A DNA stretch of 64,000 nucleotides from NCBI GenBank assembly GCA_022560025.1, contig JAFISE010000013.1, forward strand, positions 248,001 through 312,000, given 5' to 3'. The stretch is from Stagonosporopsis chrysanthemi (Eukaryota > Ascomycota > Dothideomycetes > Pleosporales > Didymellaceae). Positions 35,051-47,166 of the stretch are shown here, one piece after another (position 1 is the first letter of the stretch; each line of letters starts with the position of its first letter). Position numbers and translations under genes: made by a program. The notes beneath the pieces are model-generated. The model searched no databases. It saw nothing but the letters and a program-made list of their open reading frames with translations, and was not told the DNA's origin.

Positions 35051-36777
35051 ATGCCTGGTGGTCCCAACGATCGATCGCTGGAGCCAAAGACCATCGAGGT
35101 TCCGATCTCAATTTCACAGCCCGCAGACTCGAACGCATCTTCTTTCCTTACCACGTTTCCGGCCGAGATAAGAAGTTCTATCTACAAGATCTTGTTCGAG
35201 CGAGACAAGCCAGTTGAGATTGTCCATCAAGAAAGCCAGCGTTACTGGCCATCATGGCTTATGGACGTTGACTATGACGAGCTTGATTACGAGAATGCAC
35301 ATGAAGCAAAACTCGAGGCTGATAGCTATACGCAACGGAAGACTCACGACTTCCATCAAGGAGCTCAGCTACTTCGGGTCTGTCGACAAATCTACCATAA
35401 CGCCATCGGCATTCTTTACGGCAACACATTCTGCTTCACGGTACCTGAACACTGCTGTAACAGAAATATGGCTCAAATAGTGACTCCCCGAAGTCTGTCG
35501 CGGAAACATATTTGTAGACTTTCTACCACTGGTACGCATACTATGGATGAATCCAAACAATCTCCTCCATATCTCCTTCGTCAGCTATGGGCGTCAATTA
35601 CATGCCAAAGTCCATCATGACCATGACTACGAAGCAGATCCTGGAAGCTGCGCTACACATTTGAATGCAATCTTACAGGCGCTCGGTAAGGTAGACCAGT
35701 TGAACATTCGACGTTACGGAAGGTTCGAGCGATTGATGGAAAGCATCCAAGTTGGCATCAAAAGAGGCTTTGAGGAATTTGAGTCATCTGGCATGGTTCT
35801 CTGGAGCAACGACGACAAGTGCAGGCGCGAGCTGTATCCGTCCCTATATGCCCCCGAATTCATGGCCAGTGACACCGACGCCAGTCTCAGCCGCCTTCCT
35901 AAATTGAAGCAAGAGCTCAACCAGCTGCCAGTTCCAATAAACCAGCAGATTCTGCAACATACCCTGACTTTGGACAAGAGAGCCGCTGTCTTCAATTTGA
36001 GCACACGCTGTTACCGGCATGGATCGTTGTCTGTTCCAACTCGACCATCGAGCTCGGGAGTACGCGCGACACAATTTTGTGCGAATGAACCGATTTGTTC
36101 TGCAGCTGGAGATATTGAAAAGCAAACCCGATTTTGACAGATTTGAGGTACTTCAAAACTGGGGTCGCGAACTATTTGGATTAAATTGGAACAATGGAGC
36201 CACCGGTCCAATCATGGTCTCGAGCTCTCAGCCAGCTTGCAATATTCTGCTGCATTTCGTGCTTCACGACACATCTTTGGCCGACCTACGTGTGGGTATC
36301 CTGGCTCTGATTCGCATCACGTATTCCTGGAGTACGAGTACAGTCTTGGAGATCTGTATAAGACCTTTGAAGGCGGCCAAAGGTATGGAGGAAACCTACG
36401 AAATTCGGTTGCAGGCCTTACGTCGCAGGTGCTTCATACTGCTGTCTGAAGCAATGCTCAAGGAGCCAGAGAGGGCAGAGTTACCCGCACCAGAGATCTG
36501 GATTGATGGGATGGGTGCTGTTATCGAGGGGACATGGATAGGACCGAATTATGAGCCAGTCATATGTGGGCCCGATTTTCCCGTTACCGATGAAGAGCTG
36601 TGGGCTACTGGGACTAAATACATCGAGGAGGTGCGAAACCAGTACAGATATGAGCAGGGGTCTTGGAGATCAAGGGATGTACCTCTACATCGTGTTAGTC
36701 AGGCTCTCGATGCAAACTTTACACTGCGAACGCTATGGCATGCTTTGTTGGTCTTGGATTGGAACGAGAGCGAGTGA
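35051..36777 (+). pseudogene. Frame-broken hypothetical gene of the LPxEIR (2EXR/F-box-like) type
   Basis: Three consecutive reading frames appear to be parts of one gene. The first (from 35051) has TTFPAEIRSSIYKILFE and QLLRVCRQIYHNAIGILYGN, the signature of a large family of fungal hypothetical proteins. The second (open from 35481 to 36137) carries LHISFVSYG, then ALGKVDQLNIRRYGRFERLM. The third (from about 36001 to 36777) has FQLDHRAREYARHNFVRMNRF and ends LLVLDWNESE. Each break shifts the frame in the same direction. I looked for introns at both breaks and found no convincing GT-AG pair; a weak 43-bp option exists at the second. It may be a decaying copy, contain assembly indels, or have introns I could not see. 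Function unknown. Confidence 0.45.
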
Positions 36778-39128
36778 GAATAACAGATGGATGGGTTCAA
36801 CTCCGAACAATACCTGGCAGTCCATGGCAACAGTAGGTACTGACAACATGATACCAAGACATCTTAAACCCACAAGTGATAAATCAGCACGCGTTCAGAA
36901 ATCAAGGACTGCCATGTAGATCTAGAAAATGAAACACAGAGTCTCACAAATGAGTGGCATCTGCTCATGGCCATCACAAAAGAAGTGGCGCGATGGGGCT
37001 GTGGTGGTCTCGGTCATTGTGATGCTGGGGGGCAGGGGGCGGTGATGTTGATCTCGAGTCAATGCAATGTCGGCAAGGCTGACGATAGTACATGCATTGC
37101 ATTGTAAATTACAACACTACTGGACGTGCCTACCGGCCGTTGGACACTCTCAGACAGTTGGACTGACTCGTGCCTTCTGGTTCATGTTCAACAGCAAAGC
37201 GAGCCACGTGCTGATTCGCATTGCGGTACTGAATTCGTCAATTGGCGGCGGGGAGCAAGTCGGTATCACCCCGAAAGCGACGGGCACGCTTCGAGGCTGC
37301 GGCACAGTGCAGAAGGAATGCATCCGAATTGGCATTGTAGCTTGTTTGTGTGCTGGCGGCGAGAAGATTTGGTGGAGAGGTTGGTGGCTCGCTTGCCATT
37401 GAGGCAGCGACTCTAAGCGCCCGGTCATAACAGGACGCCTCGAAGGACGAGTGCACGCTAGAAGCGGGATTGAGCCGCAGCGCCGGGCGCACTGCCAGGA
37501 AGCGTGTGACTTGTGTTGAGCTTGGATAAGCGTTGGAGTGTGTTTGTTAGTTTGCACACTTGGAAGTGTTGTGCTCGTGTCTTCGTCAGCTCTCGAGCTT
37601 GGAGCAGTGGTTCGCAGAGTAAGAGGCAAGGCTGATTACGAGCCTGATTGGGTACCAGAGAAGTGTAGGCATCCGAATAAACGTGCTTGACGCGTTCATT
37701 GGGCAACTGCTTTTTAGGCCTTCGTCGTGTTGTCGAAGCTGAATGATGGGATCGACGACCCACAGCTCGTCACAGGATCGAGGGTCAAGGATCCAGGTTC
37801 GATAGTGTCTTGTCCCGTGCAACATGGCGCCAATTATTGACACGCCTCGAAGCGCGGCTAAGTTCAGGCGCGCAAGCGGCATGGTCGACACAAATTTGAC
37901 TAGCAGCTGGGAGGGGAACTGCTGCGAGGGCTCTGATAGCAAACCTTCGGGCTGCTACCCAAGGCGGCAGGAGGCTGGCAACAGCCGCGAGTCATCCAGA
38001 GCTATGGTAGCTGGCGTTGACGAGTTTGACAGCGCGGTAGCGAGTCGTTGACAGACATTGACATGGTGACCTTCGCTCGTCTTGCACAATTGACTTGCTC
38101 CCAGCGAGTCGCATTTCTCATGATCCACCCAGGCCCACTCTGTGTGTCTGTCGGCTGGCCACGTCAACATGAGGTCTTGACAAGCTAGAGTCAAGGCCTT
38201 GTCGCCGGTCAGACGGCCGGATAGGAAAGCAACCTCTGCCACAGAGGTGCGTCTCTCTCGCGCGCGCACATGGCTGCTGGCGTCGCCTATTGGCCACTCT
38301 CGGCAGGGCACTAGCGCGCCAGGCTACAAGCCCTTGGCCCCAGCAAAGGACAGTGCACCGTTCGCTGGGGGCTACAGCCGTCTGCTGGTTGGAGGGCTGA
38401 GCGTGAGGGAGGTGGGCGGAAGCCACCCATGCTGCCTGGCGTGAAGGCCGAGCAAGAAACCGCAGAGCTTCGCAACAACAATGCTTTTCTTCCGCGTCTG
38501 AGCCCTGACTCAAGCAACGATGGCCATCTTGCCGTTCGAACCAGCAGCATGGCGCTGGATGTGACGACGAGCGATCCCGCAGCTCTCGAGAGTGTTTTGG
38601 GTCGCAGGCTGGAGAGCTAAGCGCCGGACTCCACGACGCGGGCCAAACAGCGCAGCTGAATCTGGCAGGGGTGTGCGCTGCCCTTGCCCTCTGTGGAGCA
38701 CGGGGGAGCAGACAGCTGTTGATGCGCGGGCAGCCGTCTCATCGCCTTTGGGACAGACAGTCGGCGCCCTTCTAGTACGCTCGCTCACGGCTCACCCTCG
38801 AGGGATAGACGCGCCACACACTGACGCCCGCCCGCAGCAGCTGGTCTGCTATAGCACCCGCCGGCCCCGTGTCATATACCCAGCGCCTCCAACGCTCACC
38901 CACCGTCGACGCTACCAACGCTCTTCGCGCCGCGCCCACCCCCGCCCCATTCGTCGATCCGTCCAGCGGAGAGGTACCACAGACACGGTTTTAGTTGTTT
39001 CGACGCTCCGCCTCGCGCCCCCGACGTCGTGGGTGTCGCACAGCCAGGCAGTGCGCTGGGAGCCCTACGAGCTCTCGCACAGCTCCAAGCGCGGCGCAAC
39101 TCTGGCGCAAGCAAGGCAGCCTTGAGGC
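36778..39128. other. Long intergenic region, 2.35 kb, GC-rich on the right
   Basis: No gene is supported. The right part (about 38200-39100) is GC-rich with several overlapping open frames on both strands, as expected from high GC, and their translations are Arg/Pro/Ser-rich without domains. It may contain a long 5' leader of the gene beginning at 39129, or a non-coding RNA. Confidence 0.5.
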
Positions 39129-41603
39129 ATGGCGATGCTGATGCCTTCTCCAACGGGTCCGGGGCTCAGTTCTGCCTTCAGCCCCTACACGGACTCTCCC
39201 AGCTCTCCGGCCAACTTCAATCAGGTCTTTTCAAATAGGTACGGCCGCCCCGCTCCAGAACCGCTGCACAAGCACACGCTGATGGATTCTCCAAGGTCCT
39301 CTGGCGCTCACTCCGACCACCTCATTCCTCCTCCGAGCCCATACCCGGCGACTGTCGATCCTTCGCCAGTGGACAGCAATGGCACGAGTGCCACCGACCA
39401 CACCGAGGTATACACGACGGAAAACTTCAATCACCAAGAACAGGCGCGGCTGACACTTGTAGATCGACGAGGACGCTCAGGACGACATGCACTACATCAG
39501 GTCCCCAAACACCGAGGACATTGTGAGTCCGGCGAGTCAGACAAGCCAATCCAAGGTACGGTGACCGCTGCGGCGACCTGCATTGCGACCTGCATACCAG
39601 AGTAATTCTGATCACACTCCAGCCTTTCAAGCTTGACACCTCGCTTCCTGCACGCCAACGGTCAGACTCAGACGAGGCACCGCCATCGGTCATTCATGTA
39701 CCAGCGGACTTTAAGCAATTTGTACGAGATGCGTTCACCATGGTTGCACTGCCTAGGCGCTGACAACCTCATGCAGAACCGCGAAAGCGTGTCCGCCTCT
39801 TCGTCAAGCGTAAACACCTCGGAGAGCACCGCCGTAGTATCGCCTGCCACACCCGAGGCGAACATGGTGTTTGAAGCTGACGACAAGGTGCGTCTTGCTC
39901 ACCTTGCTCTTGCACAGGCTGTGATGGCTGAACATCCGCAGCATACATACACAACCCCAATTGACACGTCTGTGCCCCGCAATGCTTTGGACCGTAGCAC
40001 GCCTCAAGCACAGACGCGTTACGACTATGAAGACGATCTGAAGAGGCGTAGTGCCCGGATGAGTGTCAACCTTGCTGGTAGGTTGTCTTGCAGGGATGTC
40101 TTACAAATGCTGATATCGACAGACATTGCAGAACACGACGATGGCCACCCCACCGATTCGTCAGCAAGCTCTGTCATTGAACAGGATGACGACGAGTCCT
40201 CACAATCGCAGGAGAACGAGTCTGGGTCCCCAGGTACCCAAACCATGGGCCAGGCGTTGCATGGCATAATTGAGTCCGAGAAAGAAGTTGCTGCGCTGAA
40301 GAGCGCTTTGGACGAATGCTGGACGCTATGCAATTCACTTGCAAAACTCAGCCACAACCATCGTCGGCGGATGTTCAATTACTCTGGCGGGAGTGCTGAC
40401 GAACAAGAGCATGCCTGGCGGACATGTTGGCGATTGTGCCAGAAGCTGTATGAGAGTCGTGACGAGACTCCCTCAGCTCAGGTCATGCCCACATTGGAGC
40501 TGTGCCGAGACTTCTGCCAGGCATTGTTCGATGTGCGGCAACGTGGGGACGATGCGGCTGATTCGGTGCTGAGAGTCAGCTTTGAGCTGAACAATCACCT
40601 CTATAATGCTCACGACCGCGCGTTGCCTGAGGCGTTTCGAGAACGCACGCTAGACTTTTACCTCACATTGTGTCACCGGCTCATGAAGCAGCGGACGTCG
40701 CTGCCAGAAGAAACCGATTCACTACTCCATGCCTGCTGGTCGCTAGCAGAGACACTGTTCAGCCTCCGGCAGAACAGCCGTGACGGCAAGCCTGCAGATG
40801 AAGAGCTTCTGGGTTCTGGCATACAAGCTTGCTGGGAGTTGTGTGATCTCTTCCGCGAGGGCTGGACCCAGGTGCGACCCGATCGCGGCACCCCACGCCC
40901 TACTCAATACGAGTTCAACTTGGGGTCTAGCTCAGGTTCTGTTACGCGATCGCAGCGTTCATACTCCGAAAGGTCTGGACGCTCGTCCTCCAGCGTCAAC
41001 GATTCATATCACTCCGCCATCTCTTCCCGAAGACAAACCCCAGCAGTACCAGACACACCTACGACCATCTTTGACGACCGCGAAGAGTTCTCTCCTGCTG
41101 ACGAAAACAACGTACCCAACATTCTGGTCTTAGGGCCCGAAGCTGGCCTGACACGAACGCATGACCGCTGGTCTTCGGCTTCCTCAAATTTGTCTACATA
41201 CTCCGACGCCTCTATACATAGCTCATCCACTGCAACTGCGGGGCGAACAGATCCCAACCTCATCCGACTTAAGGCGTTAATCGTCAAAGCCGCGATCAAT
41301 GCTGGCTACAGCCGTCAGATCCCACTACCCGACTTTATTCGAGCGTTGCCATCGAATAGCTTCGGTACACTACCATGGCAGAGCCAGCTGTTCGAAAGCT
41401 ACAGAAAACTCGTCCTCTCAGATCCTACACTACGAACCGCGCATACAGAGCCACCTCGACGCCTTGCCGCCGTGGAAATTGGCCGGTCAGTGCAGTGGAT
41501 GGCACGCAGTGAGCAGTTCAAGTGGCTGCGCGATCTCTATCGATTTGTGTTCGGCAACAATCCTGAGGACAGCAGCCAACGCAACCTCATCATCAACGCG
41601 TAA
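39129..41603 (+). CDS. Conserved fungal protein of unknown function
   Basis: I do not recognise a characterised family. Exons 39129-39407, 39463-39555, 39623-39721 and 39777-41603 join in frame through GTATAC, GTACGG and GTACGA donors. A further stop-free 45-bp GTAGGT...GACAG intron at 40078-40122 is likely, giving 750 aa instead of 765. The first 200 residues are Ser/Pro-rich and disordered-looking. The centre is a helical array with regularly spaced Trp/Cys motifs, such as ALDECWTLCNSLAKL, TCWRLCQKLYESR, LELCRDFCQALFDVR, LHACWSLAETLF and IQACWELCDLFREGW, suggesting a repeat solenoid. A Ser-rich linker follows. The C-terminal 100 residues form a second conserved block: LKALIVKAAINAGYSR and then VQWMARSEQFKWLRDLYRFV. 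No signal peptide or membrane helix is seen, suggesting a cytosolic or nuclear protein. Confidence 0.82.
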
Positions 41604-42451
41604 TGACTGTCTGCATATCTGTACCCCGTTTGGCTAGGTTTTCTGCTCTTTGTTCCGCTCTATACCCCAACGCTCTTTTCGATTCTTCACGGACGCCGTT
41701 AGATAACGATTATCTACGAAGTAAAGTTTGGACCGAGACACTTGTTCAATTCTATGTATATATTCCAGACCAATCACATTCAAACACAAGACCATGTTCC
41801 ATATCTAGTCTTCGTACTCTTTGAAATCAGAGCTTACCGGATCAGTCACCTCATCGTTGCTACTCACCTGAGTTACGAGGTGTCAATCGTCAGAATGCGG
41901 CACATGGAACCACGCGAAGGGGTTCTTGACAGGTGGATCACGAAGTTGAGTGCTTGAGACTATCATAGCTGGAAATATTGAGTGATGTGACCTTGGAAGG
42001 CAGCAGACGCGAATCGGATCCCGAAGAGGTTAGCTCGCAGACCTCACCTTCACGAACACGCACGGCTACCGGTTGCCTTAATCCTGACCATGCCCGACGC
42101 ATCTACGATATATCGAACATCGGCGCGGTCGACGCACCGATTCCATCTGCACATGGTCGGCACGCTGGTACTGGGGCATCGACTGTTAATTTCAGCCATG
42201 ACGTCAACGTCGACTAGGCAGAAGATGTGCCTGCATGACACGACGTCTTCTCCCTGTCACGTCGATATAAGCAATTGTAACGAAACCTGAACTCTGATCA
42301 AAAGACAGAGCCTTCAAGGCATCGCACGCCCTATGAATCGTCGCGTCACCGGCCAGAACGCACTACGACCCCGCATCCAATCCGGCAACGACATTTAAAG
42401 CGTGCAAGTAGTCCCTTGATGGCACCACTGATCACATAGGTATCAAACCTG
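41604..42451. other. Intergenic spacer
   Basis: This 848-bp spacer holds the 3' UTR of the preceding gene and the promoter of the aminotransferase gene. The open frames in it are short and unlike known proteins. Confidence 0.55.
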
Positions 42452-43837
42452 ATGTCTACTCCGGCACTGTCCACACGTGGGACTACAGCAAGCGTCAATT
42501 ATCCAAAGGACTTTGTGAGTCCCCCATCTCTTACATGACCGCCAGAATTAATTCCAAACTAGGCACTCTGGAATATCATCTCCAACCTCTGGCATCCTTC
42601 ATCAAATCCTGACGGCTATGTCTCTCTGGGCCTCGCAGAGAATGCACTTATGCATAATGAACTTCGGGACTACCTCAACGCCCAAAAACTAGTTGATCAC
42701 GATGCTGTAGGCTTCACCTACGGCAGCGGCCCCTATGGATCAAAGGCCATCCGGGCCAGCATAGCCAAGTTCATGAACCGCCACTTCAAACCTACCAACG
42801 CCCTCCAACCTGACCACATCCTCGTCACAAACGGCGTCTCTGTCGCAATCGAGCACTGCGCCTGGGGGCTCGCTGACCCTGGCGATGGCATACTCCTCGG
42901 CCGTCCCTATTACCGCGCCTTCCTCCCCGACATCAGCATGCGCACTGGCGTAGCCGTAGTCCCCGTCTCCTTCGGCTCTGTCGATCCCTGCAGTCCCTCG
43001 TGCGCAGCCGCCTACGAAGCAGCCCTCCTCGCATCCAACAGCGCCGGCATCCGCATCCGCGCCCTGATGCTCTGCCACCCCCACAACCCGCTGGGGCGCT
43101 GCTACTCGCGCGAGGCCCTAACCGCACTGGTGCGCCTCTGCGCAAAGTACCACATCCACCTCATCAGCGACGAGATCTACGCCCTCACCGTGTGGAACAA
43201 CCACATCGACACCACCGGCCCCGCGCCAGAACCTTTCTCCTCTGTCCTCGCCCTCGACCTCCCCACGCTCATCGACCCCTCCCTCGTCCACGTCCTCTGG
43301 GGCACCAGCAAGGACTTCGGCGCCAACGGGCTGCGCGTCGGCGCCCTTGTCTCCCCTGCGAACCCGGCCTTCATCCAGGCATGCCGCGCCTGCGCCATCT
43401 GGTCCTCGCCGTCTTCGCTGGCAGAAAACGCCGTGTGCGTCGTCCTCAACGACAGGGACTTCGTCGAGAGCTATGTTAGGTTGAATCGGAAGCGGATCTC
43501 GGCCGCGTACACGCATGCGGTTACTGAGTTGGGCAAGCACGGGATCGAGCATGTGGCGGGTGTCAATGCGGCGTTTTTCGTATGGGTGAATTTGGGCAAG
43601 ATGTTTCAGGAGAACCTTGCGGCCGGGCTGGAGAGAGTGGGGTCAGAGGGGGATGGGGAGGGTCAGGCGGGGATTACGGCCAAGGTGCACGAGCGGTTGA
43701 TGGCTAGGAAGGTGTTTCTCGTTGATGGCGATGCGGCGGGGGCGGAAGAACCGGGCTGGTTTCGGTTGGTGTTTACGCAGCCGCCGGAGTTGGTGAGTGA
43801 GGCGATTCTGCGGATTGCTGAGGCGCTCGAGGGATGA
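42452..43837 (+). CDS. PLP-dependent aminotransferase class I/II (ACC synthase-like)
   Basis: Fold-type I PLP enzyme of the aminotransferase/1-aminocyclopropane-1-carboxylate synthase-like group; the substrate cannot be told from sequence. Two exons, 42452-42514 and 42563-43837, with a 48-bp GTGAGT...CTAG intron, give 445 aa, standard for the fold. Motifs in order: LGLAENAL near the N-terminus, FTYGSGPYGSKAIRASIAKF, and HILVTNGVSVAIEHCAWGLA. Then come the substrate-site CHPHNPLGRCYSREAL, SDEIYALTVW with the PLP-contacting aspartate, and GTSKDFGANGLRVGALVS holding the Schiff-base lysine. The GLAEN and HNPLG patterns are typical of ACC-synthase-like members. It stands alone between unrelated genes with no biosynthetic partner next to it. 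The central coding region (about 43000-43480) is notably GC-rich. Confidence 0.93.
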
Positions 43838-43976
43838 GTTGACAGTATGATTAATTAGTGAATATCTATGCTGTGCTGTGTGCAATGTCTAGCCAAGGAA
43901 CTCGAGCGATGATGTGGGTATTCAAGAACAAAGCCTCTCAAGAACGCCGATACATGGTATACGATACGAGACAGCG

Positions 43977-46649
43977 TCAAGTTGGAGGACTGCCGATGCC
44001 AGTTGCTTTTCTGAAGATCCAATGCCACCAGCCCTCCCTCCCACCAAGTATCCTCTCCAGTTCCTCCACACGCTCACACACGTATTCGACTTGCTTCTCA
44101 AACTCATCCACAAAGTCCTCAACGTCTTCAACTTTGCCCCGTAGAGCGCCGATCTCGTACTCCAACTTGTCGTTAACGTTGTCCAATTCTCGCAAGGAAG
44201 CGGTCAGCTGGGCGCGGTTGTTGGTAACAGCGGCATGCGTGTTTTCTCTTAAGAAGTGGTAGGTGTCAAGCCGCGGATAGTATATCGATTCAAGAGTCTC
44301 GATGTCCCCTTCTGCTGCGGCGTCAAGATTCTTGATCTCTTCTAGGCGTGATGTTACCCACGCGGTATCTGTAGCGGAGAGAACAGCGAGCCGATGGTGC
44401 AAGCGCTTCAACAGTTCGGACTGCATTGCAAAAGTCACTTGTTGTCTGCCAAGCGCGACGGTAGATGTGTCGGTCTCGTCGATGGCCTCTTCGTCTTGCT
44501 CCATGGTAACAACGCCTTGCCATGTCAGTATGCTCTCTTCAGCGATGCTAAAAGAGAGGTGGCGTGGCCACCAATCGTCACTATGCAGGGTGTTATAAAG
44601 CTCGAGCTGGTCAGCAGACTGCGTTCGGCGGAGGAGAGCCGGGAAGGCGTGGACTTCTTCAAGAGGCAGTACCTCATTCAGGTCAACATCATGGTATATG
44701 GAGCCGGCTATTGAAGGTTCGGCTGTGGGTGGCTGAGTTGAAGCCTCCGATTCTGCGACTGCAAGTCTTGAGCCTGAGGATTCCGCTTCGCCATCGATTG
44801 TTGACGGAGCCTTGTCGAGCAAGAGGTTGGTGGCGGAATCTCGCGGCGTCTCTGTCAAGATTTTGGTGAAAGCGGGCTCCAGATCAGTAGTGACATGCTG
44901 TGGTGACATTACCGAAGAGACTTCGTTGCCGTATTCGTCAACACCATCTAAGTCTGATGGCTGAACGTTGAGTCGTGTGCGTGATTCTTGAAATTGTAGT
45001 CGCGCATGCTCGTCTCTCGGGGGTTTGCTAGCATGGCTGCGAAGACCAACAGCGCCTTTAATTCGGTGGAATCCACGCTCAGGACCGAGTCTTGCCTTAA
45101 TAGCGGCGCGCTTCGAAAAAGGATCTTTGTCTTTCATGTCCGTACCATCGGGGCTGAACACCTCTTTCTTGTGATCGTCTCGCGTGGTCTCTCGCCGGGG
45201 CAGCTTTTGGTCGTCAAGTGTCGGCTGCCTTTTCAAGGGATTGCGACTACGGTCCTGCATTGCGATTGGCGATGTTTGCCCATCTTCATCCGGCAAACGA
45301 TCGAACATGTCCCCCGATCCAGTCTTTCGAGGCCGACCATGCCACAGCCACTTCGCGTGGTCTCCACGCACTAGTTCCACAAATCGGTCGATATCCACTG
45401 TCTCGACCTCAGCGATGCCTTCCTTTTCGCCAGCACCGACTATGCCCATCATCATTTCACCGCCCTTGCCACCTAGCTCTGCCACGGTGGATTTGAAAGC
45501 TCTTGGAACGCCCCAACTATCCTTAGTTGCAGCCTTCGCGGTCGATCTACGCAGTTTATCAAGCGTTTGCCTGTCTAAACGCCGTGATCTTGGTATATGA
45601 TAGGTCTTCTGAAAGTGCGCGATTCCCTTCTTGGTGCTCTCAATGTCAAAGACATCCTTGGCAACAGGCGCGCTGAGTGCGCTCAGTCTGTTTCGCGCTC
45701 CTATGAGCATACCAAGCAATGCTGCAACAGTCGTGGGGCCAAGTATGCCGTCGTGTGGTTCGACGGTGTAATATTCCGCACCAAACTCCACCCACCAATC
45801 ATTGACAGCTTTCTCGGTGACATCGCAAAGTAGGCCATCTGCGTATTCGGGCTCAAGCTTACCGAATAGGACCAAAGCGACCTGGCACAGCTTGACGAGC
45901 TCGATGACAGCGCCATTCAGGGGAATCTTCTCGCTGGTACGATAAAGCTGGTGGAACTTGGCTTCAGTCGCACTGCTAGGTGGTGTGAGTTTGATGCCCA
46001 GCCGACCTGAGCATCCAAGCCTTTTCAGATTTTCGTTGACGAAAAAAATCTCTCTGTACTTCCGCATATCACCGCCAGGGATCGGGATCACAGTCAAAGA
46101 CGAAGGAAAGCCGTTCAGGTTGGTGATCATCAGTGTGCCGTATGGTGTCTCTCTTCGCCGTGCATGATACTCGTTGAGCGACCTGAAGTAGAGTTGCATT
46201 GGTTTGGACCACTGGGACTCGTCTGCGGGCACGCTAATAATTGTAGCAGACACTGTGTCCTGAGGATTGCCCGTGTAGGTAGTGATAAGGAAGGTAGGAT
46301 GCGCTCGCGAGCAGGCCCATTGCTCGACGAGATAAATCTCATAGCCCTCAATCTCCTGCCGACGCGCAAGAACCGTAGTTTGAGGGTCGTCTTCGAGATA
46401 ACGGGATGCGACCATGTCTGTCATGACAAAGCGCTGATATCGAGTAGGCGACGATGGAGACTTGATGCTGCCATCATTCGACATGATGTCGGTAGTCGAT
46501 GTTCTGGTGGTGGTTGGAGCGCGCGATACCGAGGTGTTGCTGTGCTCCAGAGACGTTGCTTGCAAAGGAGGCATCTGTCTGCGCGGCTCCTTCTCTGCGT
46601 TGGTCGCGGTATTCGTCCGCGACAATGTGATGTGGCCGTTCAGCGACAT
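43977..46649 (-). CDS. STB6-like (Sin3-binding) protein
   Basis: Single minus-strand exon, 890 aa. The N-terminal half matches the fungal STB6-like domain: QRFVMTDMVASRYLEDDP, then GYEIYLVEQWACSRAHPTF, YFRSLNEYHARRRETPYGTL and NENLKRLGCSGR. Further conserved blocks are LVKLCQVALVLFGKLEPEYA, DGILGPTTVAALLGMLIGAR and RRLDRQTLDKLRRSTAKA, which look like a peptidoglycan-binding-type helical fold. Yeast Stb6 and Stb2 interact with the Sin3 corepressor, so a role in histone deacetylase complexes is possible. The middle is charged and Ser/Pro-rich. The C-terminal 150 residues are a coiled coil, for example SLRELDNVNDKLEYEIGAL. It ends in a Trp-rich tail, EGWWHWIFRKATG. The gene is divergent from GID2. 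Confidence 0.88.
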   Translation of the reverse strand: MSLNGHITLSRTNTATNAEKEPRRQMPPLQATSLEHSNTSVSRAPTTTRTSTTDIMSNDGSIKSPSSPTRYQRFVMTDMVASRYLEDDPQTTVLARRQEIEGYEIYLVEQWACSRAHPTFLITTYTGNPQDTVSATIISVPADESQWSKPMQLYFRSLNEYHARRRETPYGTLMITNLNGFPSSLTVIPIPGGDMRKYREIFFVNENLKRLGCSGRLGIKLTPPSSATEAKFHQLYRTSEKIPLNGAVIELVKLCQVALVLFGKLEPEYADGLLCDVTEKAVNDWWVEFGAEYYTVEPHDGILGPTTVAALLGMLIGARNRLSALSAPVAKDVFDIESTKKGIAHFQKTYHIPRSRRLDRQTLDKLRRSTAKAATKDSWGVPRAFKSTVAELGGKGGEMMMGIVGAGEKEGIAEVETVDIDRFVELVRGDHAKWLWHGRPRKTGSGDMFDRLPDEDGQTSPIAMQDRSRNPLKRQPTLDDQKLPRRETTRDDHKKEVFSPDGTDMKDKDPFSKRAAIKARLGPERGFHRIKGAVGLRSHASKPPRDEHARLQFQESRTRLNVQPSDLDGVDEYGNEVSSVMSPQHVTTDLEPAFTKILTETPRDSATNLLLDKAPSTIDGEAESSGSRLAVAESEASTQPPTAEPSIAGSIYHDVDLNEVLPLEEVHAFPALLRRTQSADQLELYNTLHSDDWWPRHLSFSIAEESILTWQGVVTMEQDEEAIDETDTSTVALGRQQVTFAMQSELLKRLHHRLAVLSATDTAWVTSRLEEIKNLDAAAEGDIETLESIYYPRLDTYHFLRENTHAAVTNNRAQLTASLRELDNVNDKLEYEIGALRGKVEDVEDFVDEFEKQVEYVCERVEELERILGGREGWWHWIFRKATGIGSPPT

Positions 46650-47166
46650 GGCTGCCTCGGTGTTGCTGAGTTTAGGCTATTCAATGCTCGGTGTGTATGC
46701 TGCACAATGCTACAAGATCCGGCCGTTCATGGCACCAGCGCAGGCCGCAATAGTGTCCGGCGCCAACTCGCTGCCTTGCGAGAAGGGGACGATGAGGGTG
46801 GAAGAGACGGTGTTGTATACAGTCTATACATGTTTCCAAGATCCGTATGAAATGCGCGGCATCAGGGGTACAGCAATCGTTGCGCGAGGATTGGGCGGTC
46901 TGAAGTGTGGGTGAAGGTCTGCAGACCAGACGTTTGGAGCTCAGCGGCATGACGTGTGGGGAAGGCGCAACCGCGGCCAGCCAGCTCCCGCAGTTCGACA
47001 CGACTATCGCGAACCAAACCACGCCAGCAGAACAGCCATGGACCAGTGGCATGTGATCTGCTGGTTAGACTCACTCGAAATAGACGCTTTTACTTGCCCT
47101 GCACGTTCGGCCCACCAGCAGCACTTCTAGATAGCGGCCAGCTGCGGCGAGTAGCCACCACTCACC
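46650..47166. other. Divergent promoter region, STB6-like/Gid2
   Basis: A 517-bp spacer between two divergent start codons. I see no other gene; open frames are short and overlap the leaders. Confidence 0.6.

Noticed and set aside
38592..39125. 177-aa open frame in GC-rich DNA
   Set aside because: Arg/Pro/Thr-rich translation without domains; long frames occur by chance on both strands here because stops are rare in GC-rich sequence.
42452..46649. Secondary-metabolite cluster around the aminotransferase
   Set aside because: Neighbours are a helical-repeat protein and STB6-like protein; no synthase, P450, transporter or oxidoreductase is adjacent.
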